From: Beroe forskalii
Lineage: Eukaryota > Ctenophora > Nuda > Beroida > Beroidae
DNA: 64,000 nt
Direction of reading: 5' to 3'
NCBI GenBank assembly: GCA_011033025.1
Contig: WFMF01000222.1
Location: 1 to 64,000 of the forward strand
Shown here: positions 1-13,900 of the stretch, one piece after another
Layout of the letters: every line of letters begins with the position of its first letter
Position numbering within the stretch: the stretch's first letter is position 1
Program-made: the position numbers and the translations under genes
The notes under the pieces: model-generated
What the model was told of the DNA's origin: nothing
The model's input: the letters and a program-made list of their open reading frames with translations, nothing else
Database searches by the model: none

Positions 1-1829
1 TGGTTTTTTAAAACTTTTGGCTTTTTTTAGGGAATCAAAATTTGGACCCCATTAAACAGTTGAAATTGTATTTCACAAGACATAAAACACAATTTATGCA
101 CATTTTATCTATATCATTTGTCCTAACGACAACGCTTCAAACGCTCAAACAGTTAAACACACTATAAAGGTCTGGAAGTAAAATCAAAACATAGTGAAAC
201 ATGGTGACAGCGCAATGAAACACCCAACCGTATAAATTCCTTATCTCTGTTTCTTAACTCCACCGTATGTATTCGATCATAGACTTGTGCCTCAACGAAT
301 TTACATAGTAGGTCAGTGGTCACGTGTGCGCGTCACGTGACTGCGCTGAACCAATAGCAGAGATAATTCAAACAAGTAACCGTAGTTTATCTTCGTTTCC
401 GCACTTTCCATCACGTTCGTTTCCAATCACGATTGTTTTCGCAGTTTTTATATACGGTATATAAACGGTATATACGGTTACACAAGGTAAAATAGAGATA
501 AGGAACACTATGGTATATAAGTGGTGCCACTCAGACGCGGTTGATTACTCCATCCGTGTTACCATGTTTACTTTGTATCATGGTTTATTTCTGATTTAGC
601 GATCGAAATATGTGTTTCATTTCTTTTGCAACTTTCGGTAGTTCTAATTCAAGAATTAAGATCGAGATTAAGATAGTGCATAGAAGCATATTACCGAAAT
701 CTTGCGGCACCATAATTCCCGCTTAGATTTCCGTCAGTGACGTAGCGGCCAGAGGTTATGCAGACTATGCATTGCATACCCTGAAAGAGTCCCTTGCATA
801 GTACATGGCAGTTTTCATAATATATGATTTGAGCTTTTGTGTCAGTTGTTTATCAAATGCTTGGTAGTAGCGTGCTTCGTTTTTGTTTTCGACAGTATCA
901 AACTTTCATAGATATTTGAGTAGTCCTGCATACCCGTTGAAGTGATCTATGTTTGCTCCATCCGTACTATTTAGACCTCAACTTTCACATTGGATCATCT
1001 TACTTCTGAATTTATTTGTTGGATTGACCTTTACACGATGATGATGTCACATTTTAGTATTTTAGCTTTTACGGAATTACTCGTTTCGATCATGCAGTTA
1101 TCTAACAGGCTTATTAGTTTATTGTTACTTTTAGTGAGCCGGCACTAAGCCGTACCGCAAATGATCCACAAAATTGAGTCCCCAGCTTCCCAGACTTAAA
1201 AAAGGAGCCAAAATGTGTGATCCACGGAGTCAAGACTCAAATTCCCGTAATCCGAAACTCAATGCGCGGCAAGCCGAGACTCAATGCGCGGCAAGCCGAG
1301 ACTCATAATCCAGTAATCCGGTACTTAAGTCGGCGATCCAAAGGACTGAGCCAATGAGCCATTATAATGAGCCAATGATCCGAGACTCGCTGAAATCCAA
1401 GCCATGAGCCAGAGACTCACGGCTTGGATCGTGTTTATGAATACAAAATTTTTGACTCACTTTTTTGAGTCTCGGATTTGAGTCTCTGGCTTAAGTCTCA
1501 GACTCATTCTTATGAATAACCCCTTTGGAACCTATGTCATATTCTGTGACATTGGACAAACAAATTTTGATTTTGTAATGCCTAGATCTAGAGAGGATAT
1601 AATTATGTTGAATTTCATTGAATTAGAAAATCGATATTCAGTATTTTGTTATGTTTGTAGTATACCCATACACCTTTATAAATACGACATTGGGTTAAAG
1701 AGGTAAAATGAATTATTCTCATTGCCTGTTATGTCAATCATACCTTTTTTAATCGTGTGAAGTTAAACAAACTGGAAGAACAACGATTTCTTAGATAAAG
1801 GCGAATATTGCTAAACCTATATATTGCAG
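1..1829. other. no gene seen; AT-rich DNA with a GACTC-rich inverted-repeat patch
   Basis: I found no convincing exon here. The first exon of the host gene that I recognise starts at 1830 and needs an upstream exon ending in phase 1, which may lie here unrecognised or outside the window. About 1185-1515 is rich in the words GAGTCTC/GAGACTC in both orientations, with a short direct repeat (TGCGCGGCAAGCCGAGACTC) at about 1262 and 1283, which looks like a degenerate foldback element. Around 440-480 there is a short tandem repeat of TATACGGT. Confidence 0.5.
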
Positions 1830-1936
1830 ACTATGAAGACAGCGTCGTGATGATAGGAACTCTGGTGGTAGGGTTTCTGACCCTGGACAAAAGCCACCTT
1901 GCTGAGAGCCTCCTCACCCACCTAGCTGATGCCCAG
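1830..1936 (+). CDS. host gene exon 1 (first one recognised)
   Basis: The acceptor is TTGCAG and the donor CAG|GTACAT. The exon enters in phase 1 and leaves in phase 0. It encodes a hydrophobic helix-like stretch, [20 protein letters not shown], then LLTHLADAQ. Its last 24 bases recur at about 1971-1994 (see findings). Confidence 0.75.
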
Positions 1937-4900
1937 GTACATAACACGTGCTTATTTGTTTATTTATAATCACCCACCTAGCTGATGCCCAGGTCTGATG
2001 CCCAGGTACATGTGTTATTTATAACAGTGGAAATGACACAGGATGCAAACCCATATCTATTGATCGCTAGGTAAACACGTAACCACTAACCATTGAACCA
2101 ACTGGTCAATTTAAAGCGTAAAGTGTGCAATGACATCAGGTATTTCAATTTTGAGACAAAGAGTGGTGGTTAGATCATTCAACTTTAATTATAGTTCAAT
2201 GAACTTTTAACATTTCCTCTCCATCATTGACAATCTTCAGTTCAAAATAAACAGTCTGGCATTGTACTATAAATAGCGCACCAGTCCATTCACCCTACTT
2301 TAAAACAAAGCTTACAACTGTCTGAGTACTGACTCATCTTATCTCCCAGGAGTTCTCCGTATATCTGAAGATAATGGCTGCGTATCTGCAACCCAACGTT
2401 ATAGCCCGGTTCCTGAGGAACCACATTCAAATGTACAACGTTCAGGAAGACGAGTTCTGTAGGTCAGTCAAATGTTCTTAGTACTTTAGTAGTAATAAAT
2501 ACAATTGAGTATGTAGATTGATCCTTTTTGACTTGAATATAATATTTATTTCTCCCTCCCCCAACGCCTTTTTGTTTTACAAAAAGGCTTTGTAACAGTT
2601 GGTGATAGACGTGGCTGGAGAAGGAGTGTTCAGGTAAACAATAGAACTACTGACACTGTAATTTCTGGAAAGTGCCCGGAAACTGCTCCTTAACTGATCA
2701 GTCGTGCCACGTACATTGTCAAAATTTACTCTTATCAATAGTAACGATGCGTCTCTTGATATCGGTATAACCCCACTGAAGTAACGCATATAATTACATC
2801 TTGTAATTTAATCAAATTTTCCTTACAGTTAGCTTTTTAAAACTCTTCAAAAGTTAAAATAAACTTTAATTTTTTGCTTTTCCTACTAAATATTGAGACA
2901 CGGATGATTGCTGATCCTGATTAGCATTTCCGTACTGACGTATGTACATAAAAATATGATGACAACTGGGGCCACGGAAAGATGAAATACTCATTTCACC
3001 TGTTCAGTTGTTTAGCTATTTCTTTCACCTCTCCGAAATCGTTGGATGGCTGTCGTTGTAACTCCCTGACGACTATAATCACATGATTTTCGAAAGCTTT
3101 TAATTATAACTCGTATCAGTTTTATCGTTTAAACTTCAATCTCTTGGGTGTTGTCAGTCCATTTTACAAGTTTACAAATCTAGGTTTAGGTTAAAATTTT
3201 ACGAGGAATCGTTGTAGATGGGTCCCGACTCCCTATTTCTCTTACTCTTCCTTTAACACAGGCGTTACTGCCCTTGCAAGGGTAGGAGTGGGCGGTTATA
3301 AAAGAATGAAGTTGTAATTCCAGAAGATATGAATTATGAACTGTAAATAACAGCTTCATGCAACCATTCGAGGCAATTTGGCACATAGTTAGGCGACAGT
3401 ATAGTGAAGTTCGAATAACAACATTGAAGTTTTGTTCCATGGAATAAGTTGTTTCTATTCAATAAAAAGTCTGATAAAATTATCATCTAGATGCGAACAT
3501 AATATTCAGTGCTAACAATTATCGTCCAGCCAATGTCAAGCGTGCAAACGTGGACCATCATTTTCCATTTTACTTAACAGTTACGCAACTGTATTATAAA
3601 TTATTCCTCATAGAAAGATGGAAGTAAAATGGAAAATAATGGTGCACGCTTGACGATCCAAAATTTCTTTTCTTTTGAACATAATATGCAGCCTCTACCT
3701 AAATCTTGGCAGCATAATATCTCGATGTTGCCATTGCAACATCGACATATTATGTCGATGTTGCAATGGCAAGAATTAAATAAGATTCACGAACAAAGGC
3801 TCAAAGGACTTTACAGTTTTCCACCTCTGCATTAATGATTAAAACTTTGCTGCCGTGCATTCAACGTGATTTTGGTTTGTGTGGCTTGATGTAAATTGTA
3901 AATGCTATAAATTTGAATTAGGGTAATATTTCAATTCTCCAAAAACCTACTAGCATAAACCTTGAATGAATGTGATTTTTTGGGATACCGAAGTCTGGGG
4001 TACCGTTTACTGTCAGTTGATTATTTAATTGTATAATCTTTTATTATGGATCGCCTCGTTCATTTTTTCCTGTTCCCAATCGCGTTTTTGTTTTACAAAA
4101 AGGCATTGAGATAAGGTTAGCAGAGATCGTGGTTTGTGGAGGTTGTGTGTATACTACCTTTATGCGTACTGTTAAATCTGAAATAGGTGTTGGTGAACCT
4201 CATGAATTTACGATAATATCTGAATCTTCAATCTTGGTTGGTAATTCTTCTTTTTATATCTTGAAGTTGGCACAGTTGATCTTAAATCAGTAAATGACAA
4301 ATTTGGACGCCCAGTCAGAACATTGCAGTTGGTTGAATTTAAATAGTCGTCATGAGCAATCCTCGATCAAGTTTTTTTTTTAAAGTGAGCTCTGACTGTG
4401 TTATCCGAGCAAAAATATACCCAAACTGCAGAAACTTGTAAGGAAGTAAGGACAGAAAATAATGTGATTTCGTATATCATAACTATTGTCATCAATGGAA
4501 ACGCTTGGGCACGAGACGTCGAACAAAATTCAAAAGGAAACAACCAAAAATGAATGTTTACGCGTGCAAACAGAACATGACAGGAGTTGCAGTTATTTGC
4601 GCGCGCAATAAAATGCACGTGCGACTTGTGATCACGTACGACCTTTAATTATGAGGTAAGAGGTAACGAGCGCAATTCTTTTTTTCAGTTTCAACTTACG
4701 AATTCAAAATTGATTCGATGATGCTTTTATATTGCGATGTGACACTTGATAAGGTGATAGAAGCGTTTATATGTACTTTAGAGGCGTAAGACGAACACGC
4801 AGACAATATAGAGCCCTGCGAGAGCAGGGCTCTATATAATATTTAAATGTCGACAGCGTAGCTGGAGACATTTAAATAATTTAGAGTGCGAGGCGAAGCG

Positions 4901-7900
4901 ACGCTGAGCCGAGTGCTCTAAATCATATTTCTGCGGTGAGTCTGAGCCTCTAAAGTACTATAGTAGTCGAACGGTGTACAAAAGACACACCCTGTACACA
5001 ACAAGCACACATTACCTTATATGGTAATAATAGAAAATGCTTGTTAACACAAAACAAAAAGCGCATAACTCAGCCGTTTTTGAGCAATTTTGATCAAACT
5101 TTCAGGATATTACGGGCAAGATATGACCAATACATTCCTGGAGTAGCTAACATTTCTGACCCTCAGAAATTGAGATATGACAGATAAACCGGTGTTTTGT
5201 TTTAAAGTTACCGCTTAACAACTGGCTTTTCGGTCATAACTCCGCTTCTGGAGCTCAAAAATGAATCTAAACTTCACTGAGATGTTGCTTTTATGAAGCT
5301 CTAAATATCCTGAAAGTTTCATCAAGTTTGCTCAAAAAACCTCGGAGAAATTCACATTTTTGTAACGCAAAAGCAAAGGTCGCGTAGATGTGTATTTAAA
5401 TTGGTGTGTCATAACAAACACATGATATAAAGCGCGAGTAGAACACGACTCTACGCATATAGTACTACCCTTTAAATCGGTCAAAACTTGTCGTGAGACT
5501 ACTATATATATATCGTCAACTCATCATGTCAGTAAATATGACGGACAACGGTCGATGGTGTGTTTTATTACCAGCCCCGGGGAACAGGAAATTAAGCGTC
5601 TTCATACGGGAACAACGGGCACAAGAAATGCACCGGCAGGCGCAATTCTTGTTATTTTATGCGAGTTTATTTGTGTGAGTGTTAATTGGTTTGCGATTGC
5701 AGAATTGGAAGCAATCAACTTGGTTGCAACCAATTCTGCACCACGCAATGTCACGCTTAAGAAATTGTGAAAATATAACTGAAACTATGAAATGAATGGA
5801 TAGAAATAATGCGCCGATTGAGAGGCAGTCCTGAAAATGTGGATACGCCGATTTCGGATATTTCGCCCGAGAAGGAAGGCAAACGAAGGTTTGGAGAAGG
5901 AAGGCAAAGGAGTGTTGGAGTAGGGGTTAGCCGGCGGGCTAACCGGCTGGCCGGTTGGCTCACCGGCTAGCCGACCGGCTTACCGGCCGGCTAACTGGCA
6001 AGCCGGGCGGCTAGCCGACCGGCTGATTGACTAGCAAGCCGGCTAGCCGGTTGGCTCACCGGCTGGCCGGCCGGCTAACCGGCTAGCCGGCCGGCCAGCC
6101 GGTCGTGTCGGAATAGTTCAAGACTGCCGAAATAATATTAATTGAAATAGTGTGCACACAGCTACTAGGTAATTTCAATGACGATTGAAAGTGCAGAAGA
6201 GGCAAATAGCTCTGATAGCGGAACCCCACCAATTCCATGGACTAGGAAGGACTATCGTCTCTTGGTAATAGCTATGATGATTAAACTCGGTGACGGCGTG
6301 GAAATATACCTTCCTGGAGTGATAACTCAGAAAGTTTCCTGCGAACTCGGAATAACTGAGTTTCAGGAGGGACTGCTAGCTGTCATCTTCTTCCTGTTCT
6401 GTGCCCTTGCTGTCGCTGCATCGGTGTTGATAGTCAAGCATATCGGGGAAAAGTTCACTCTTTTCCTTTCCCTTTACCTATCCATAGCGTTCGCGGTAGT
6501 CTGTGCTGTAGTGCCAAACTACTACACCCTCCTCCTCTCAAGAGCTCTGACGGGAATCTGTGCAGGCCTCAATAGCTGTACCATAGGTCTGTATTTGGCT
6601 AAGAATGTCTCGTCCAAGGAAGTCCTTACCAAGAGTACCTTTCTGTCTGATGGTCTTACTGTTCCAGTTGGGGGTGCCTGGGTTTCTATCTTAGGGTGGG
6701 CAATTCTTGATAGAATTAACTGGAGGATCTTCGTCCTTCTGACTTCTGTTCCTCTGTTCATCCCACCTATAGTCTTGCTGCACTTGAATGAAAGGCAGGG
6801 AGAGAAGAGTAGTCAGGAACCGTTAGAATCTGACAGTAGGGAGGAGGAACAGAGCAAAGACGAGACAGCAGTGTCGGAAACAGACGACCTGATCACAGAC
6901 AGCGAAACTGTTCCCAACTACCCAGCTAGAGTCATCAAGTCCAGCATATTCTTCTTCTGTAACATCTGTGTTGGGTACGGCAGCATCATCCTGCTTCCTT
7001 GGATCATGAGATCGCTGAAAGGAGGAAGGGTGTCAGACGACCCGTGTTCTAACATAGTAGAAGGGAGTGAGTTGCTGATCCTGGCAGCTGTCTCCGGGGC
7101 TGCTAACATCCTGGGAAGAGGGCTTGGGTTCTGTCTTTGGAAGAAACTACCTTTCCTGGTACTTCAGAGCACCACTACAGTTACCATGGTGATCTGTTAC
7201 GGAGTCATGTTCCGGTCAGGCAGTGTGTTGGTAGCTGAGAGTCTCCTGGCTGTTTCCAAGATATGCTTCTCCATACAAGCTGTGGAAATCACTGTCCAGC
7301 ACAACGACTACGATTACTTTGGAAGATCGGGTTTGGAGCTAGCTAGTGGGGTCATGACTACGGCTGGTATGGTAGGAGGAGTTGTGGGGACTGCTCTGGC
7401 TGCTTTCCTTCCACCTCTTACTGCAGTGCTGACCACCATGGGTGTGGCTTGTGTGGAATTCATTGTTATTTGCTGCATGAGGGAAAGATTTTAAAGTAGT
7501 ATCTTCAGAGAGGGATTTTAAAGTATGGTCTTCAGAGAGGGAGAGATTTTAATGTGTTATCTTCAGAGAGAGTAGATACAGGAGTTCCATCTCCTTACTA
7601 TGGACATTGTTTGGAAAAATATTACCATATTTTAATTATCTTGTGTTGTCACAAGTGGGTTTATAACTTTATAATAAAATTGATGATTGATTCATCTGAA
7701 AGGATGCCCATCAATGCTTTGACTGCGCTATTCAGTATTAATTTTGTTACTTTAGAATTCGAATATTACTGAGTTTTGCTGCATGAGTGAGAGATTTTAA
7801 TGTAGTGTCTTCAGAGAGTGGAGATACGGGAGCTCTATCTCCTTACTATGGACATTGTTTAGAGGAATATTACCACATTTTAATTATCTTGTGTTGTCAC

Positions 7901-10900
7901 ATTTAAACTTTTAAAGTGGGGTGTTATTCATGACTCATTTGAAAAGTTGAAAGGATATTCAATTAGAATGCTTTGAACTATGTAATTTTTTACTTTATAA
8001 TTTTACTTTATAATTCGAATATTAATGAGTTAGTTGTAAAGCAAGAAATTTCCTACGGATAATTGTACACGCTATACATAGTACAATGACATTATACCGT
8101 ACTAGCAGGCCCGTTGAGCCTGCATATACGTATATACACAGATCACACAGCTACGCAGCACCTCGTTCGCAAATTTTAAAAACTACCATTCAAATTGATT
8201 GGATAGTTCTTACCGCATCAAAAATTCCAATTGGATCGAATGTTAGTCGTAACGAAATCAATTAAATCATTATTAAATTTTATGAAGGAGCAGAGTGGAA
8301 AATAGAACGGCGTCGGTTAGTGTTAGTTATGCTTAACCATGTGAGATTTGTTCCAGCGTTCCGTTTTGATTGCAAGAAGTCTATGTTAATTCTCATACTG
8401 ATACTGACATTGGACCATTTTGTTTTGTTTTTATTAATCCAGGCCAGGAACTGTCTTCGTAATCTGCTACTGCACCTATATTCCACTCGATTGAATTGTA
8501 CACTTTGTAAACTAAACGGCTAATTTCGAAACTATAGTTACTGTTGTTATCACCGACTCAGCATTGATTATCTGCCAAACACTGCCACAGAAAACAATTC
8601 ATCTGAAATATCCTCCGTTGTTCAAGTTTTGTCCATTCTCCATCTTGAGATCTTGAATTTGATGTAAACAACGTCAAATTTTCAAAAACTACAGCACAGC
8701 ATTTAACAGTAGTTGCGTAATAAAAAGCTCTCGCATTGGACTGATTATAATCTGCGTGCACAAAATTGGTTTCCATAGCAACGGCACCTCTTTTCTCCCT
8801 TATGCCTTCGTTTCTCTTGATATCATCTTGGCAAGCTCAAATTTAATTGTATACGGAATTACAGACAAACATTATTCACGTGTGACTTTACTTTATATAT
8901 TAGATTCTGTTTTGTGAAATATACAATGTATATTGTTCAATGTACATTGCTCATTGCTCAATACCCTATGTACACAGTACAATGCCCAATGCCCTGATGT
9001 GAAGTGTACAATGAACAATTACTTCAGACTGGCCTGTAACTCTCTGTATCGCTTTTCAAAGCATTGCTTTCGTAGGGTGTTGTGACGGTTAATTTTTGTC
9101 TCGGAAACTAAATAGGTACAATATACAGGGACCATCTTCTGGATGGCATGGTGGCTCAACTCAAGGGTAGTGTGCCTGTGTGAATCAAAGACCTGGTTCG
9201 CCAATATTTGTTTTATCAGTTATATACAGGGACCCTGTTTATTGTCACAAAAATGTAGGTACACACAGGAGCGTAGCCAGGGGAGGGCGACACAGGCGGC
9301 TGCCTCCCCTTTTCGGACAGACAATATGAAAATTTTGTTAAGATGAGAGCTTTGAGCCAAGTAAAATAAAACATCCAACAAGTTGTGAATGTAACTCGCC
9401 GACTCCTTTTCAAAATCTGGCCACGCCCCTGGCCGTACACAATAACATTGTGCTGTTTAGATGCCCCACATTTACAGAGCTTCATTATACGCAGATAAGA
9501 TAAGAATCACTGCCAAGAGATTTGATCTGACTATAATCATCTTCTTTATCCTTTATTCGGAGTGTACCGCATGTCTTTACAATGAGCTTTTGAAGCTTGA
9601 GAAGTAAATTACGAGTAAGTTATTTAATTGAGCACTATTACGTAATAGATTCAAACAAATGTGTGTACACACAGGGTCGTGGCCAGGGGGAAGGCGACAC
9701 AGGCGGCTGCCTCCCCCTCTTTGGAAGGCCAATATGAAAAAATATGAGACCTTTGAGGCAAGTAAAATAAAACATTCAAAAAGTTGTGAATGTAACTCGC
9801 CTCCTCCTTTTCAAAATCTGGCTACGTCCCTGGGTACACAATAAAATATTGTTGTTTTAGATGCCTCACAATAATAGATAATACTTGCTACCCAACATTT
9901 ACAGAGCTTCATTATAAGCAGATAAGATAAGAAACACTGCCATGAGATTTGATCTGACTATAATCATCTTCTTTATCCTTTATTCGAAGTACTGTCTTTA
10001 CAATGACTTTCTTACTCCAGATAAATGTCTTTACAATGAGCTTTTGAAGCTTGAGAAGTAATCTTACTCATTATAATCATACAAACATGAGTTATTTGGT
10101 TAATTGAGCACTATTACGTAATAGATTTTTAGCCGAATTCAAACCCTCTCCCATAACGTAATCATGTTTAGTCGGTAGTTGTATTTGTTGAATAATAAGT
10201 AGCTTATTAACCATTTGCAACCCCCTTGATGCCGTAATATGTGAATAACCCCTTAAAACAGTATATGGCTTGGTTATTAAGCTGCACTTCTGCAAAGAAT
10301 CAGCATAGTGAGACAGAATGCTTATTAATGCAAGTATCAGGCCTAATCAGGGACCCTAATCTCACCGTTCAATTCCTACAGATTTGCCCCAGCTGAATCA
10401 ATAATACATTTTGTTTTGTGTTACAGGTGTTCAACCTACGAGTGTAGGTGTCCCTCCAAAGTAGACCCGGGTAAAGCGGCAGATATTGTGGATATAATAC
10501 AGGAAGTATATATACATGATTGAAATTTACACTCCATTTACAGGATATCATGTTATCATGGCCCTAAATCAGATTGTATGTTGAATTTGTTATTGCAATC
10601 ACATAATTATACCTATTCTTAAGTGTGTTGTGTCGTAGTAAGTAACATAGAGGTTGACAATGCGAGTTTTAAACACCTTGAAATTATCTCATTTCAATGA
10701 TGTCATTTAAGTCTTAGATCACGCTGACTTAAATTAATCATATGAAGGATCGACATGTTGCTTTAAAATTTCTTGTGAAATTCCATATTTACCGAAGGGC
10801 AGTAATCCAAAAAACGTGGTGTATTTTCAGGCAGTCTGTTGAAGATAACCACGTGGTTTTTATGATTTCCCACGGTATGGAAACGCGCAACAAAAATGTT

Positions 10901-13900
10901 AACACTCATTGGCTTTGCATCGAATTCGCTCAAACGCAATGTGACTACGAAGGCGTCATTGCATAAAAACACATGCGCGCGTAACGCACGTTCATTCTTT
11001 GCTTTTGTGGATTTGAATTAGCAAACATTGTGGCCCGTAATATTGGAGTTTCTCAGTTCATTTTACAAATTTCACTTTCAAATGATTGAATTCTTCACGA
11101 AAATGATGTGCTCGATTATGCTAAAGACTTGCTACAGTGACGAAACGCTTCATTTCTGAATACAGCGCTCCAGTTCTCACTAATAAATGCTACTAACGTG
11201 ATAAATTTTGGCATTTATCCAATTGTTAAGTGTGTTGAGGCGTTATATCAGTGGCCAGATTCTTGTTAAAACATTTATCTCCGTACAGAAATTCAATTAC
11301 ACCTACCAAATGAAGGCCCACGAACCTTACTTGAATGATTAGGGAAGTTTTTTAAGGTTACGTTTTCATTCCCCCTCCCCTGGTGATCAAGTTATAGATG
11401 CGGTGATTGACACGCCATATCTCATTTAAGACCATCTGCCACAGCCTGTTCAAACGACCTGATGTACAAGAGATAGCTGACATAGTCCGCTTTGAGAATG
11501 ACATGGTTAGGGCTGAGGCAGTGTGTGATACCCTGGCCAAACCAATGTCAGATGTCGAGAAGCAGCACTTGCGTAGGGTCTTCCATCGGGCTTTCGGGGT
11601 CCATCCCAGAGGTAGGTTGGAGTCTGTCTAACAGATCTACAGTCACTGTTTAGAAATAGAAGTGATATTTTATTTGCTGCTATTTGCTTATTCAGCTTCT
11701 CTTTTTTAAACAGTAATTTCTTGAAAACACGTGATCAGACGAGTTGTTTTAAAGACTTGTATCAAAATTCACTCAATGCAATCGACTCAGAATACACAGA
11801 TAAAGTTAACTCACACCTGATTATCATGTTATTCGTTAAAAGTAAAGTATAAGTGAAACATTCGATGACCGAATGGGATCCTCAATTCGACGAGAATAGT
11901 TCAGTTGTTCCAATCCTTGTCAAAATTGCGCCTTTTTAGCCAAAGTTCGGAACATTTATGGGGATCTAACATTGATCGGGATTTTCACCTACGAAATGTT
12001 AGGAATTTCAGTAATCATTTGATAAAATACATTCATCATAGCTTGCTCCTTAAGGGGACACAGAAAAAATTTTTTTCAGCTGGTGCCACCTTGCCGCCTA
12101 TGTAGTCGTGTTAGGTATATAAAATATGAAAATTACCCGAATATGAGCCATAACCGAGATGACTAAAATTTTCAAATCGGCATTTAAGTTTTCAGCAAAA
12201 AACGACGTTTTTGACTATTGTACGTGCTAGGAAAGTGCCCCGACCACCAAACTTGGAGGAATTTTAGTTAACCTGACCATCTAACTTCTCTCAAAAGTAT
12301 TTTGCTTTATCTCAAAAAATGAATTTTTCCCGGCCAATTAAGTGATTTTTCGAGGCTCCCATCTTTAAAATAGTCTCTAAGGCGTCTGGGGCATGATATA
12401 AGGTTGTCTTTTGGCCCAAAAACCATTCAAACTGAAAACAGCAATAACAAACGTACCTAACGGTTGACAGTTTTTGGGTCATAACTCGGTTCCTGAACGT
12501 TTTAGGCAATATTTTGGTTGACAATAGAATATGAATATGGCAGCTACGAACATTTTGAGCCAAAAGCTGAGCCCCTACGATTTTCCTGGACTTAGATAAG
12601 GCCTATTTTTTGGCTTCAAAGCCGGTTTTTAGCTTATAACTTTGTTCCTGAGCATTTTAGGCCATATGTTTATTCACAAGTCATATATAAAACTGATGTT
12701 TCCGCTCATTTTGCGCTCTAAACGAAGTCTCTACGACCTTCCTGGACTGAGATACGAAATTATGGCCATTTAGGCGGCTTCCTCGAGTCTGGGCCCTCGA
12801 ATCTCGAGAAACTCCCAGAAATATATGTAATAACGCTCAAAAAAGCATCATTCCGACGTGAAATGACCTCAAAAATCGTTTCCTGTCGGTTTTGTCATCT
12901 CAAATGAAATGGTTTTCATAATAATTCCAGTTTTAGGAGCTCAGGTCGAAAAACAAAACTTTTTTAATTACTAGTTTGGCCATGATGCACATTGTCTAAA
13001 CCAATGAAATTCAGATATGTTTCAGAAAAATGGTTTATCTAAGACATATCAAACGGGCGGCATGGGAAAAGCCTTACTTTTTGTTCCAGAGACATTTATG
13101 TGGTCAAAAACCGCCAAAAAACGGCCTATTTGACGCCCAGCCGAGATTATCTCGTTACTGTGCCTACATTTTTTACGTGCGAGGGCTGATTTTTTCACCA
13201 AATTTTTTTCCATGTTTAATTGAACTAATTTCCAAATAAAAGGACAACCTTATATCATGCCCCAGACGCCTTTGAGACTATTTTAAAGATGGGAGCCTCA
13301 AAAAATCACTTAATTGGCCGGGAAAAATTCATTTTTTGAGATAAAGCAAAATCCTTTTGAGAGAAGTTAGATGGTCAGGTTAAGGGGGGTTCAAGCCAAA
13401 TTTTTGGGAAAACACATTTCTGAGATAACGGTTGACCCAAAAGGTTTTGAAAATTTTAGCCAACTTTTTTAGGCCAGGTTTGGTAAATTTTTATATACCT
13501 AACACCGTTGCGGCGCCGTGCCCAAATATGGGCACAAAATGGGCATATTTTTTCAAAAGCAACTTTAAGGGATCTGAGGTGTGCAATCGATAGATAATGG
13601 TCCCTGAGTTACCATAAAAATTTGAAGTCGATATCTCAAAAATGGCCGAGTTATGGCCAGAAAACGTATGCCCATATATGGGCATACGCGCGTCTTGGTG
13701 CGCAAGCCAATTTTGGCCCATAACTTGTACAAATATCAATATTTTTGAATGAAACCAACTTTATTCGATAAGTAGCGTTGAATTATGTATTCTCTGCAAG
13801 TTTGGGCTTGATTGCTGCTAAAATGGCGATTTGAGGTCCAAAAAACCTCTTAAAAACCACAAAATCGCCATTTTCTAAGTTCACGTTTTTTCCAAAGTGC

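Larger units (their letters stand above)
2463..6177. other. intron of the host gene, left part; repeats but no gene
   Basis: It contains a perfect 45-nt palindrome at 3728-3772, a diverged inverted repeat around it (about 3535-3575 against 3618-3654) and one copy of a structured repeat at 4769-5504. A CCGG-rich array lies at about 5925-6105. I see no conserved coding sequence. Confidence 0.6.
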
